Of a stretch of 23,606 bases of DNA, positions 9,307 through 17,681 are shown piece after piece (position 1 is the first letter of the stretch; every line of letters starts with the position of its first letter). This DNA comes from Sphingomonas sp. UBA4766. Its GTDB lineage: Bacteria; Pseudomonadota; Alphaproteobacteria; Sphingomonadales; Sphingomonadaceae. The position numbers and the translations under genes were made by a program. The stretch spans positions 42,113 through 65,718 of the forward strand of contig DHHS01000090.1 in the NCBI GenBank assembly GCA_002403415.1, given 5' to 3'. Below the pieces are notes generated by a model. The model worked only from the letters and a program-made list of their open reading frames with translations. It was not told the DNA's origin and made no database searches.

Positions 9307-11304
9307 ATGGCCTATATTGTCCAGATGATCGCGACGCCTTGGAAAAGCTCGATTTTGCTTGCCGCATCGACCGGGCTGATGGCGGTCGGCGCGGTCGATC
9401 AGGATCAGCTCGACCCCAACCTGCAACAGGTTCAGTCCGTGCCGGCATCCGACTCGATTGCAACGACGATTGCCGATTGGAAACATGTTCAGCAGGTCGA
9501 CGGGCTTGGCTTTGACAGCCATGCGCAATTCCTGCTCGCACATCCCGGCTGGCCGGGAGAGACTGCGCGTCGCCGCGCCGCTGAAGAAGCGATCAACCCG
9601 ACCAGCTGGTCACCGGGGACCGCCGCCAGCTATTTCCGGCGTTTCCCCCCGCTCACCAGCACCGGCGCGGTGCGCCATGCGCAGGCGCTTGCCGCGATCG
9701 GGCAGGTCGATGAGGCCCGGGCGGCGGCGCGCGCGGTGTGGCGGCGCGGGCCATTGTCGGCAGCGGACGAGGCCGTCCTCCTCACCGATTTCGTAAGCGC
9801 GCTGTCCGCAGCGGATCATGACGCGCGAATGGATGCGCTGCTGTGGGCAGGGGCCACGACATCGGCGCAGCGCCAGCTATCGTTTACCAGCGCGGACAGG
9901 CGGCCGCTGTTCGACGCGCGGCTCGCACTAAGGACTAAAGCGGCGGATGCGGCGGACAAACTTGCGCTGGTCGAGGCGCGCCTTGCAAGCGACCCCGGCC
10001 TGCTTGCCGATCGCGCTTTGTGGCTGCGCGCGACCAATCGCTGGAACGAGGGGCGCGCCCTGCTCGCCCAGCCGCACCGCTTTGCCCATCCTCCGGCCGA
10101 TGCCGCCAAATGGCTGGAGCTGATGCTCAGCCATGCGCGCAGTGCGGCCGCCGATGCGCAGTACGAAACCGCCTTTGCCATCGCCCGCCAGCTTGACGAT
10201 GCGTTCCCCGCGGGCACGGTGGTCAGCACCCGCAGCTATGCCGAGCGCGATGCCTATACCGACCTTGCCTGGCTGGCCGCGCGCACCGCGATGAGCACGC
10301 TGGGCCGCCCCGCTGACGCAGCGGGGCTGTTTGAGCTTTATGCCGGTGGTTCCGCATCCCCCACGGTGCGGGCGAAGGGGCTGTATTGGGCGGGCCGCGC
10401 CGCCCTTGGCGCCGGACAGTTGGCGCGAGCAACTGTGCTGTTCGAACGCGCCGCCGCGTTTCGTGACCAATTCTATGGCCAGCTTGCCACCGAAAAGCTC
10501 GGCCGCGCACTCACCCCGCCCCCCGCCATTGGGAACCGTCCCGTCGAGCAGGGCGCACGCGATGCCTTTTACGCGCGCGAGATTGTGCGCGCCGCCCGTT
10601 ATCTCGGCACGATGGGCGCATATCAGGATCAAACCGCGTTCGTCCGTCAGATCGCGCTCGACGCCAAATCCGATAGCGATCATGCGCTCGCGATCGAACT
10701 CTCGCGCAGCCTTGGCCGCCCCGATCTAGGCGTAATGGTGGGCAAAAGCGCTGCACTCAATGGCTTGGCCGATTATGCCGCCACCGGCTATCCCAGCGTC
10801 AAAGTACCCGAAGGCGCGGCCGACACCTGGACGATGGTGCACGCCATCACCCGCCAAGAAAGCCAGTTTGATCGCGCCGCAATCAGCCGGGTCGGCGCGC
10901 GCGGGCTGATGCAGCTCATGCCCGGCACCGCGCGGGAAACGGCGGCCAAGCTGGGCCTTGCCTATGACAGCGGGGCGCTGACGGCCGATACCGATTACAA
11001 TATCCAGCTCGGCTCAAGCTATTTCCAGCGGCTCTACACCCAATATGGCAGCTACCCGCTGGCGATCGCCGCCTATAATGCGGGCGGCGGCAATGTGAAC
11101 AAATGGCTCGCCGCCAATGGCGATCCGCGTCAGGGTCAGATCGACATGATCGACTGGATCGAAGCGATCCCGTTCAGCGAGACGCGCGGCTATGTTCAGC
11201 GCGTACTCGAAAATGCGGTCGTTTATGACTTGCTCAACCCCGAACGCAGCCGGTCGCAAGGGCAGGCGCGGCTAAGCTGGTATCTGGGCCGCAAACCGGG
11301 CTAA
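9307..11304 (+). CDS. Soluble lytic murein transglycosylase (Slt family)
   Basis: Periplasmic enzyme that cleaves the MurNAc-GlcNAc bond of peptidoglycan with formation of 1,6-anhydro-MurNAc. It would act in wall remodelling and recycling. The 665-residue protein begins with a possible signal segment (SSILLAASTGLMAVGA). This is followed by a long Ala-rich alpha-helical superhelix (about 50-490) of the kind that forms the Slt70 doughnut. The SLT catalytic domain (about 505-640) has Glu518 as the catalytic acid in TRQESQFDRAAIS, then GARGLMQLMPGTA, and AIAAYNAGGGNVNKW. An in-frame ATG at 9325 is an alternative start; AAGGG just upstream favours 9307. It is divergent from dapA and 13 bp ahead of greB, with which it is probably cotranscribed. 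The exact subtype is not assigned. Confidence 0.93.
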   Translation: MAYIVQMIATPWKSSILLAASTGLMAVGAVDQDQLDPNLQQVQSVPASDSIATTIADWKHVQQVDGLGFDSHAQFLLAHPGWPGETARRRAAEEAINPTSWSPGTAASYFRRFPPLTSTGAVRHAQALAAIGQVDEARAAARAVWRRGPLSAADEAVLLTDFVSALSAADHDARMDALLWAGATTSAQRQLSFTSADRRPLFDARLALRTKAADAADKLALVEARLASDPGLLADRALWLRATNRWNEGRALLAQPHRFAHPPADAAKWLELMLSHARSAAADAQYETAFAIARQLDDAFPAGTVVSTRSYAERDAYTDLAWLAARTAMSTLGRPADAAGLFELYAGGSASPTVRAKGLYWAGRAALGAGQLARATVLFERAAAFRDQFYGQLATEKLGRALTPPPAIGNRPVEQGARDAFYAREIVRAARYLGTMGAYQDQTAFVRQIALDAKSDSDHALAIELSRSLGRPDLGVMVGKSAALNGLADYAATGYPSVKVPEGAADTWTMVHAITRQESQFDRAAISRVGARGLMQLMPGTARETAAKLGLAYDSGALTADTDYNIQLGSSYFQRLYTQYGSYPLAIAAYNAGGGNVNKWLAANGDPRQGQIDMIDWIEAIPFSETRGYVQRVLENAVVYDLLNPERSRSQGQARLSWYLGRKPG

Positions 11305-11317
11305 CGCTGGCCCCAGG

Positions 11318-11797
11318 ATGGACCACCCCAATTACATTACCCCCGCCGGCTTGGCCGTGCTGCGCGCCGAATATGACCAGCTGCTGGGTGAGGAGCGGCC
11401 GCGCATCGTCGATGTCGTGTCTTGGGCGGCGGGCAATGGCGACCGCTCCGAAAATGGCGACTATATTTATGGCCGCAAGCGGTTGCGCGAGATTGACCGG
11501 CGGCTGGGGTGGCTTGCAAGGCGGATGAAGGCCGCCAAGGTGATCGACCCCGCGCAGCAGGGCGACCGCACCCGCATCTGGTTTGGCGCAACCGTCACCA
11601 TTGCCGACCCGGACGATAATCAACGCACGCTGACCCTCATCGGCGATGATGAGGCAGATGCAGGCGCCGGCCGGATCGGATGGAGCGCGCCGATCGCGCG
11701 GGCCTTACGCGGCGCGGCGATCGGTGACACCCGGCGCGTGATGCTTCCGGGCGGGTCGGTCGACTATGAAGTGATCGCGATCAGCTATCCGGGTTAG
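11318..11797 (+). CDS. greB: Transcription elongation factor GreB
   Basis: GreB enters the secondary channel of RNA polymerase and stimulates cleavage of backtracked RNA, rescuing arrested elongation complexes. The 159-residue product has the N-terminal coiled coil with the acidic tip in GDRSENGDYIYGRKRLREIDRRL, where the Asp and Glu needed for metal coordination are both present. The C-terminal FKBP-like domain has GRIGWSAPIARALRGAAIGDTRRVMLPGG and ends in YEVIAI. The YGRKRLREIDRRL pattern fits GreB better than GreA. It begins 13 bp after the lytic transglycosylase stop. There is no well-spaced ribosome-binding site (only AGG directly before the ATG), which suggests translation coupled to the upstream gene. 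Confidence 0.92.
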   Translation: MDHPNYITPAGLAVLRAEYDQLLGEERPRIVDVVSWAAGNGDRSENGDYIYGRKRLREIDRRLGWLARRMKAAKVIDPAQQGDRTRIWFGATVTIADPDDNQRTLTLIGDDEADAGAGRIGWSAPIARALRGAAIGDTRRVMLPGGSVDYEVIAISYPG

Positions 11798-11893
11798 CGT
11801 CCTTGTTTTGCGTTCCGGATTGGACGGTCCCCGGAATCGACAGCGACACCCGGCTTTGGCATCATGGCGTAAGACTGATTGGGGAGAGTGAAG

Positions 11894-13360
11894 ATGGCGT
11901 GTTCAGTCATCCGGTTTGGATTGGGTAGCGCGCTTACCCTGCTCATGGTGATCCCGGCCCTGGCTCAGCAAGCCCCCATTCAACCCATCACGCCTGAGGA
12001 GCGCGCGCAGGGCGACGCCGCCAATGACGAAATTGTCAATCAATTCGGCGGCGCGTTTATCGGCAGCCAGAACGCCTATGTCGAGGCGATTGCGCGCAAG
12101 GTTGCCGTCAAGTCGGGCCTCTCGACAGATCCCAAGGCGTTTACCGTCACGATCCTCGATTCCCCCATCGACAATGCCTTCGCGGTGCCCGGCGGCTATG
12201 TTTATGTGACCCGCGGGCTTTTGGCGCTCGCCAACGACGAAGCGGAACTGGCAGGCGTGCTGGGCCATGAAGTCGGCCATGTCGCCGCGCGCCACAGCCG
12301 CAAGCGCGAGAGCGCCGCCACCCGCAATGCCATTTTGGCGATGCTCGGCCAGATCGCCGTCGGCGCGGTCATCAAAAACACCAATGTCAGCAATGTACTC
12401 GGCCGCGGTATCGGCACGGGCAGCCAGCTACTGACTCTCAGCTATTCGCGGGGGCAAGAGATTGAGGCCGATACGCTCGGCATCAATTACCTTTCGGGCG
12501 CTGGCTATGACAGCGATGCCTTGGCGTCGATGCTGGCGGGATTGTCGAACAAGACCGCACTTGATCAGCGACTGGCCGGGCGTACCGCATCGACGCCCGC
12601 CTGGACGAGCACTCACCCCGAACCCGGCAAGCGGGTTGCGACCGCGCTGGAGCGGGCGCGCGCCGTGGGTGGGACCGATGGACCGCGCAACCGCGCCGCT
12701 TATCTCGCCGCGATCGACGGATTGCTTTATGGCGATAATCCGAAACAGGGCTTGGTAGACGGATCAGTATTCCGCCACCCCGACCTGCGCATCGCGTTTA
12801 CCGCGCCGCGCGGCTTTGCGTTGGCGAATGGCGCGCGCGCGGTGTCCATCACCGGCGAAGGCGCGCAGGCCGAGTTCTCCGCTGCACCCTATGCGGGCGA
12901 TTTTCAGGCCTATGTCGGCAGTGTTTTCCGCTCGCTCAGCCAAAAAAGCGCCGCGCCACCACCGTTCGAGCTGCGCCGCACTCGGATCAACGGCTTTGAC
13001 GCGGCCTATGCGACGGTCAAGGCAGCGGGCGGGAGCGGAACGGTGGACGCAACTGTGTTCGCAATCGCGGTGTCGCCCAGCCGCGCCTATCACTTCACCA
13101 TCATCGCACCGAACGGCGCTGGGCTTGGCCCGCTCATGGATTTGCCGGGGAGTTTCCGCGCGCTGACGGCGGCGGAGGCAGCGGCGATCAAGCCGCGCTT
13201 CATCCGTATCGTGACGGTCAAAAAGGGCGAAACCGCCACCACCATCGCCGCCCGCATGGCCTTTCCCGATGCCCAGCTCGACCGGTTTCTCGCTCTCAAT
13301 GGGCTGGCGGCGGGCACCGTGCTTCGGCCTGGCGACAAGGTGAAGATCGTGGGGTATTGA
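11894..13360 (+). CDS. Periplasmic M48-family zinc metallopeptidase with LysM-like C-terminus
   Basis: A 488-residue protein with a signal peptide (GLGSALTLLMVIPALAQQ). The M48 peptidase domain follows, with HEVGH at 125-129 in GHEVGHVAARH and the third-ligand motif EIEADTLG near 189-193. Relatives such as BepA and LoiP are periplasmic proteases or chaperones for outer-membrane proteins, so a role in envelope quality control is likely but inferred. The domain around 290-425 (RIAFTAPRGFALANGARA onward) is not recognised. The last 50 residues (KGETATTIAARM, FLALNGL, LRPGDKVKIV) resemble a LysM peptidoglycan-binding module. The start is the ATG at 11894, with GGGGAG seven bases upstream; a TTG at 11879 precedes the ribosome-binding site and is rejected. 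It is 96 bp downstream of greB and probably separately transcribed. Confidence 0.9.
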   Translation: MACSVIRFGLGSALTLLMVIPALAQQAPIQPITPEERAQGDAANDEIVNQFGGAFIGSQNAYVEAIARKVAVKSGLSTDPKAFTVTILDSPIDNAFAVPGGYVYVTRGLLALANDEAELAGVLGHEVGHVAARHSRKRESAATRNAILAMLGQIAVGAVIKNTNVSNVLGRGIGTGSQLLTLSYSRGQEIEADTLGINYLSGAGYDSDALASMLAGLSNKTALDQRLAGRTASTPAWTSTHPEPGKRVATALERARAVGGTDGPRNRAAYLAAIDGLLYGDNPKQGLVDGSVFRHPDLRIAFTAPRGFALANGARAVSITGEGAQAEFSAAPYAGDFQAYVGSVFRSLSQKSAAPPPFELRRTRINGFDAAYATVKAAGGSGTVDATVFAIAVSPSRAYHFTIIAPNGAGLGPLMDLPGSFRALTAAEAAAIKPRFIRIVTVKKGETATTIAARMAFPDAQLDRFLALNGLAAGTVLRPGDKVKIVGY

Positions 13361-13409
13361 GCAGGACCGGCGGATTGGCGATGCCGCGTGCGTCTGATAG
13401 ACTAGTCGC

Positions 13410-13973
13410 ATGACGGAAGTGCTGCCGCTCAACACAACGCCGCTCCCCGTAAAGCTGCGGATCGAGGATTATCTCCTCCTCGATCGCTCGGGCGCGTTTG
13501 ACGCCTATGCCAAGACCGAGCTGATCGACGGGGAAGTTTTCTATATGAATGCCCAGCATCGCCCGCATGCGCGGATAAAATCGCAGCTGTTTCTCGCTAT
13601 CAGCGAAGCGCTGTCGGCCGCGCACGCCCCACTCGAAGCGCTTGTCGAAGCGAGCATTGCCATTCCCGATCGCGGCGTCCCCGAACCCGACATCGTCCTG
13701 ACCAGCGAACCCGAGGGCGAAGGGCTGATCCCGCTCGCCTCGGTCGCGCTCGTGGTCGAAGTGGCGGACACTACACTCGACCATGATCTTGGCGTGAAGG
13801 CGCAACTCTATGCGCGGGCAGGCATCCCTGAATACTGGGTCGCTGATGTCGCGGGCAAGGTCATCCACCAACTCTGGGCGCCCGAGGGTGGGGCTTATGC
13901 ACAGCGGCGCGAAGTAGCGTTTGGCACGCGGATCGAGGCGGTGACGGTGGCGGGGTTACAGATAGTAACTTGA
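13410..13973 (+). CDS. Uma2-family (DUF820) putative PD-(D/E)XK nuclease
   Basis: The 187-residue product matches the Uma2 family, abundant in cyanobacteria and scattered elsewhere, which has a PD-(D/E)XK nuclease fold but no settled role. The sequence shows the N-terminal segment EDYLLLDRSGAFDAYAKTELIDGEVFYM. The putative active site consists of Asp94 (GVPEPDIVL), Glu117 (LVVEVADTT) and Lys130 (GVKAQLYARAGIPEYWVAD). All residues expected for metal-dependent cleavage are present. The ATG at 13410 has no clear ribosome-binding site. It stands alone: 49 bp after the M48 gene, with which it could be cotranscribed, and convergent with ettA. Its DNA target and biological job are unknown. Confidence 0.82.
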   Translation: MTEVLPLNTTPLPVKLRIEDYLLLDRSGAFDAYAKTELIDGEVFYMNAQHRPHARIKSQLFLAISEALSAAHAPLEALVEASIAIPDRGVPEPDIVLTSEPEGEGLIPLASVALVVEVADTTLDHDLGVKAQLYARAGIPEYWVADVAGKVIHQLWAPEGGAYAQRREVAFGTRIEAVTVAGLQIVT

Positions 13974-14062
13974 CGTATCCGCGCTAAACCGCGTTCGCGC
14001 TACGCACCGAGCGGGATCGCTGACACGGGATCGGGCAGACTGGGGGGAAACCGCCCCGCCCC

Positions 14063-15742
14063 TCACCGCGTCAGCTTCTTGTAAGCCAGCCGCGTCGGCC
14101 GATCCGCCGCATCCCCCAGCCGGCGGCGCTTGTCTTCTTCATAAGACTCGAAATTCCCCTCAAACCATTCGACATGGCTATTGCCCTCGAACGCGAGAAT
14201 ATGCGTCGCGAGGCGATCGAGGAAGAAGCGATCGTGGCTGATGACCACGGCACAGCCAGCAAAGCTCTCCAGCGCTTCCTCCAGCGCACGCAGCGTTTCG
14301 ACATCGAGGTCATTGGTCGGTTCGTCGAGGAGCAGCACATTTCCGCCCTCTTTCAGCATCTTGGCCATATGCACGCGGTTGCGCTCCCCGCCTGAAAGCT
14401 GGCCGACCTTCTTCTGCTGGTCCTGTCCTTTGAAATTGAAGGCACCGACATAGGCGCGCGTGCCCAATTCCTGCTTGCCAAAGCGGAACACGTCGAGCCC
14501 ATCCGACACTTCCTCCCACACATTCTTGTTCGGGTCGAGTTGGTCACGCGATTGGTCGACATAGCCAAGCTTCACGGTCTGACCGATTTCGATCGAGCCC
14601 GAATCGGGCTGTTCCTGCCCCGTAATCAGTTTGAACAGCGTCGATTTGCCCGCACCATTCGGGCCGATCACGCCCACAATTCCGCCCGGCGGCAGGGTGA
14701 AGTTCAAATCCTCAAACAACAGCTTGTCGCCATAGGATTTGGTCAACCCCTTGGCCTCAATCACCCGGCCACCCAGCCGTTCGGGGAGCTGAATCAGAAT
14801 TTGCGCCTTGCCGACGCTACGGTTCTCCTGGGCGGCGACCAGTTCGTCAAACGCCCGGATACGCGCCTTCGACTTGGTCTGGCGCGCCTTGGGGCTTTGG
14901 CGGATCCAGGCGAGCTCGTCGGCAATCGCCTTTTGCTTGCCCTGTTCCTCGCGCTCTTCCTGCTCCAACCGTTTGGCCTTTTTCTCCAGATAGCCGGAGT
15001 AATTGCTTTCATAGGTATAGTAACGGCCGCGATCGAGCTCCAGCACCCAATTGACGACATTATCCAGGAAGTAACGATCGTGGGTCACCAAAATGACGTT
15101 ACCAGTATATTCCTTCAGATAATTTTCGAGCCACGCCACGCTTTCCGCGTCGAGATGGTTGGTAGGTTCGTCAAGCAGCAGGATATCGGGCTTTTCAAGC
15201 AGCAACTTGCACAGCGCCACCCGGCGCTTTTCGCCGCCAGACAGATTTTCAACCGACGCATCGCCGGGCGGGCAGCGCAATGCCTCCATCGCCTGCTCAA
15301 GCTGGCTGTCGAGGCTCCACCCGTCGACCGCATCGATCTTGGTCTGAAGGTCGCCCATTTCCTCCATCAAAGCGTCGAAATCGGTATCGTCCTTAGGATC
15401 GCCCATTTCCGCCGAAATCGCGTTGAACCGCTCGACCATTGCCGCGACCGGCCCGGCGCCCTGACGGACATTACCCATCACATCCTTGGTCGGGTCAAGC
15501 TGTGGTTCCTGCGGCAGATAGCCGACCTTGATACCGTCGGCGGGCCATGCTTCGCCGGTGAAATCCCGGTCGATACCGCCCATAATCTTCATCAGCGTCG
15601 ACTTGCCCGATCCGTTCGGGCCGATGATTGCGATTTTGGCGCTCGGCAGGAATTGCAGGCTGATGTTATTGAGCACGGGCTTGGCCGCGCCAGGAAAGGT
15701 TTTGGTCAAGCCCTTCATCACATAGGTATACTGAACGGCCAT
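14063..15742 (-). CDS. ettA: Energy-dependent translational throttle protein EttA (ABC-F)
   Basis: EttA is an ABC-F ATPase that binds the ribosomal E site and gates entry of the 70S initiation complex into elongation according to ATP/ADP level. The 559-residue product (MAVQYTYVMKGLTKTFPG) has two ABC cassettes and no membrane segment. Walker A motifs are GPNGSGKST (41-49) and GPNGAGKST (360-368). Signature motifs are LSGGEKRR and LSGGERNR, and Walker B is LLLDEPTNHLD and LLLDEPTNDLD. Between them is the charged interdomain linker (YLEKKAKRLEQEEREEQGKQ) that contacts the P-site tRNA. The open frame continues 16 codons upstream of the chosen ATG; family alignment and GGAG before 15742 favour the shorter form. 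It is divergent from the M28 peptidase gene, with 150 bp between. Confidence 0.95.
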   Translation of the reverse strand: MAVQYTYVMKGLTKTFPGAAKPVLNNISLQFLPSAKIAIIGPNGSGKSTLMKIMGGIDRDFTGEAWPADGIKVGYLPQEPQLDPTKDVMGNVRQGAGPVAAMVERFNAISAEMGDPKDDTDFDALMEEMGDLQTKIDAVDGWSLDSQLEQAMEALRCPPGDASVENLSGGEKRRVALCKLLLEKPDILLLDEPTNHLDAESVAWLENYLKEYTGNVILVTHDRYFLDNVVNWVLELDRGRYYTYESNYSGYLEKKAKRLEQEEREEQGKQKAIADELAWIRQSPKARQTKSKARIRAFDELVAAQENRSVGKAQILIQLPERLGGRVIEAKGLTKSYGDKLLFEDLNFTLPPGGIVGVIGPNGAGKSTLFKLITGQEQPDSGSIEIGQTVKLGYVDQSRDQLDPNKNVWEEVSDGLDVFRFGKQELGTRAYVGAFNFKGQDQQKKVGQLSGGERNRVHMAKMLKEGGNVLLLDEPTNDLDVETLRALEEALESFAGCAVVISHDRFFLDRLATHILAFEGNSHVEWFEGNFESYEEDKRRRLGDAADRPTRLAYKKLTR

Positions 15743-15892
15743 GGCCGGAATGCTCCGTCGCTTGGGGTATCGGGATTTATGGCCGCGCATGTAGCGAGCG
15801 GGGCATGGCTTGGCAAACCCCGCCGCTTGCCTCTAAGTCGGGATCGACCGTTAACGCCGCGCCTGGTTTGCGCCGTGTCAGGAGATTTGCCG

Positions 15893-17299
15893 ATGCGCCT
15901 TTCCGCCCCCGCCCTGCTCTGCGCGTCGCTGGTAACAGCGAACCTGTCCCCGGCAACCGCGCAACGCGTCGCCCCACCCGCAGCCCCAGCGGTCGACGCG
16001 CGCGTGGCGGCCCTGCGCGATGCTGCGCTTGCCGACACCACCGCCTATGACATTGTCGAGGGGCTGACCACCGAAGTCGGCCCGCGCCCCGGCGGGAGCG
16101 AGGCCGAAGCGCGGGCACGCGCCTGGGCGGTGGCCAAACTGACCGCGCTGGGGTTCAAGAATGTGCGGATCGAGACGACCATGAAGCGCACCTGGGCGCG
16201 CGGCGTTGAGACGGCAGCGGTCATTAGCCCCTTTCCTCAGCCGCTGCGGGTAACGGCGCTCGGCGGATCAGGGGCGACGCCCGCCGCTGGTATCACCGCC
16301 GATATCGTCTATTTCGCAAGCTTTGCGGAGCTGCAACGCGCGCCCGAGGGCAGCCTGATGGGCAAGATCGCCTTTGTCTCCAACGCGATGGTCGCGACGC
16401 AAGACGGCTCGAGCTATGGCGCGTTCGGCCCGGCGCGGTTTGTGGGCCCAAATATCGCCGCGAAAAAGGGCGCGGTGGCCATCGTCATCCGCTCGATCGG
16501 CAGCGACCATGGCCGCGGGCCGCACACCGGACAGACAAATTTCGAACCCGGCGTCACGCCCATTCCGGCGGGCGCGCTGTCGACATCGGACGCGGACAAT
16601 CTCGCCCGCATGGTCGCGCGCGGCAAGCCAGTGCGGCTGCATCTGACGCTGACGCCGCGCGATCTGGGCATGACCGAGACCGGCAATGTCATTGCCGAAG
16701 TGCCCGGCACCGATCCAGGCGCCGGGATTGTCGTGATCGGCGGGCATCTCGACAGCTGGGATCTGGGCACCGGGGCGATTGATGATGGCGCAGGCGTTGC
16801 GATCACAGCGGCCGCCGCCCGGCGCTTGCTCGACGGCCCGGCGCCGCGCCGCACGATCCGCGTCGTCTGGTTCGGGGATGAAGAAACGGGCGGCGCGGGC
16901 TCCAAAGCCTATTTCGACGCCCATAAGGGAGAGCGGCATGCGCTGGTCGCCGAATCCGATTTCGGCGCCGACCGGGTATGGCGCGTCGCCTTCCGCCTGC
17001 CCCTGGCCGCCGCCGCAGTGAACGACCGGGTAGCAGCCGCCCTTGCCCCGCTCGGCATTGTGCGCTCGCGTGAAGCAGCGGGCGGCGGGGCCGATGTCGC
17101 GCCACTGGTGCGGGCCGGCGTCCCGGTGATCGACCTCAATCAGGACGGCACACGCTATTTCGATTATCACCACACACCAGAAGATACGCTCGACCGGATT
17201 GACCCGGTTCAGCTTCGCCAGAATGTCGCAGCCTGGACCGCAATGCTCGCTATCGTCGCCAATGCGCCAGAGGATTTCGGCAATGCGCCCGCGCAATAG
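15893..17299 (+). CDS. Secreted M28-family zinc peptidase
   Basis: A 468-residue exported di-zinc peptidase of family M28, probably an aminopeptidase or carboxypeptidase acting on peptides in the periplasm or outside. It has a signal peptide (SAPALLCASLVTANLSPATAQ). A protease-associated-like insertion lies in the first half (about 125-245, SSYGAFGPARFVGPNIAAKKG). The catalytic domain has His285 (GGHLDSWDLGTGAIDDGAG), bridging Asp297, the acidic pair Glu330-Glu331 (FGDEETGGAGS) and a late His at 426/427 (DYHHTPEDTLDRI). The frame is open far upstream (to 14540), but that part is antisense to ettA. The ATG at 15893, preceded by AGGAG at 8 bases, starts the signal peptide exactly. The 3' end overlaps the small lipoprotein gene by 17 bases. 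Substrate specificity cannot be read from the sequence. Confidence 0.92.
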   Translation: MRLSAPALLCASLVTANLSPATAQRVAPPAAPAVDARVAALRDAALADTTAYDIVEGLTTEVGPRPGGSEAEARARAWAVAKLTALGFKNVRIETTMKRTWARGVETAAVISPFPQPLRVTALGGSGATPAAGITADIVYFASFAELQRAPEGSLMGKIAFVSNAMVATQDGSSYGAFGPARFVGPNIAAKKGAVAIVIRSIGSDHGRGPHTGQTNFEPGVTPIPAGALSTSDADNLARMVARGKPVRLHLTLTPRDLGMTETGNVIAEVPGTDPGAGIVVIGGHLDSWDLGTGAIDDGAGVAITAAAARRLLDGPAPRRTIRVVWFGDEETGGAGSKAYFDAHKGERHALVAESDFGADRVWRVAFRLPLAAAAVNDRVAAALAPLGIVRSREAAGGGADVAPLVRAGVPVIDLNQDGTRYFDYHHTPEDTLDRIDPVQLRQNVAAWTAMLAIVANAPEDFGNAPAQ

Positions 17300-17531
17300 C
17301 GGTTATGCGCTGGCCGCGTTCAGCGTGCTGCTGCTCGCCGGGTGCTCCCCAACGTCCGGCGGGCGGGGGACGCAGAATAATGCCGAGGCCATGGAAATGA
17401 AGGCGGACCAGATGGAGCAAACCGTCGAGGCTCAATCAAATGAGGCGGCGATGACCATGATGGAAAATGCGATGCCGCTCGCCACCAACAGCACCAACCC
17501 GGTCGTCGAGAACAGCACCGGCACGCCGTAG
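17283..17531 (+). CDS. Small lipoprotein, unknown function
   Basis: An 82-residue product with a lipoprotein signal: MRPRNS, hydrophobic stretch YALAAFSVLLLAG and the lipidation Cys21 in LLAGC. The mature part of about 60 residues is low in hydrophobic residues and rich in Asn, Met, Glu and Thr (EAMEMKADQMEQTVEAQSNEA), compatible with a short helix followed by a disordered tail. The start has GAGG about 9 bases upstream, located inside the 3' end of the M28 gene, and the two reading frames overlap by 17 bases, which suggests translational coupling. No aromatic or catalytic pattern is recognisable and I know no named family for it. It is the last core gene before the tRNA fragment at 17552. 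Confidence 0.75.
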   Translation: MRPRNSGYALAAFSVLLLAGCSPTSGGRGTQNNAEAMEMKADQMEQTVEAQSNEAAMTMMENAMPLATNSTNPVVENSTGTP

Positions 17532-17551
17532 ATCGCCACAGCATGGCGATA

Positions 17552-17576
17552 TGGTCGGGGAGACAGGATTCGAACC
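17552..17576 (-). other. Detached 3' end of a tRNA gene (probable tRNA-Pro); island attachment site
   Basis: On the minus strand these 25 bases hold the T loop TTCGAAT, the 3' half of the T stem, the acceptor half CTCCCCG, discriminator A and an encoded CCA. Upstream on that strand (17577-17640) there is no matching T-stem 5' strand, anticodon arm or CGGGGAG acceptor partner, so no tRNA gene can be folded. A CTCCCCG-A-CCA end is what I would expect for a bacterial tRNA-Pro with a CGGGGAG 5' end. Such 3' fragments are attachment-site copies left by tRNA-targeting integrases. The orientation predicts that the intact tRNA lies to the right, past the window, and that the inserted DNA begins here. 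Confidence 0.75.
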
Positions 17577-17681
17577 CAGAATACCGTCTGCCCAGACCCA
17601 CGGATTTCCGCGGTCTTGCAGGATTGCAGGGCTCTTGTGAATCGGTTGTGTGCTGGTGTCCAGTGCTGATCGCACACGGCT

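Noticed and set aside
9287..9318. TTGACG followed by TATATT as a promoter for the lytic transglycosylase
   Set aside because: The spacing is 20 bases and the -10 would fall inside the coding sequence, so it does not fit the chosen start.
9226..9543. N-terminal extension of dapA by 106 codons
   Set aside because: It overlaps the divergent lytic transglycosylase start and has no DapA similarity. The ATG at 9225 gives the normal family length and Tyr133 in the expected place.
14540..15892. The upstream 450 codons of the frame that ends with the M28 peptidase
   Set aside because: They lie antisense to ettA. The signal peptide, ribosome-binding site and family length all place the real start at 15893.
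17552..17628. A complete tRNA gene on the minus strand
   Set aside because: Only the 3' T-arm and acceptor parts are present. No anticodon arm, D arm or complementary 5' acceptor strand can be found at the right distance.
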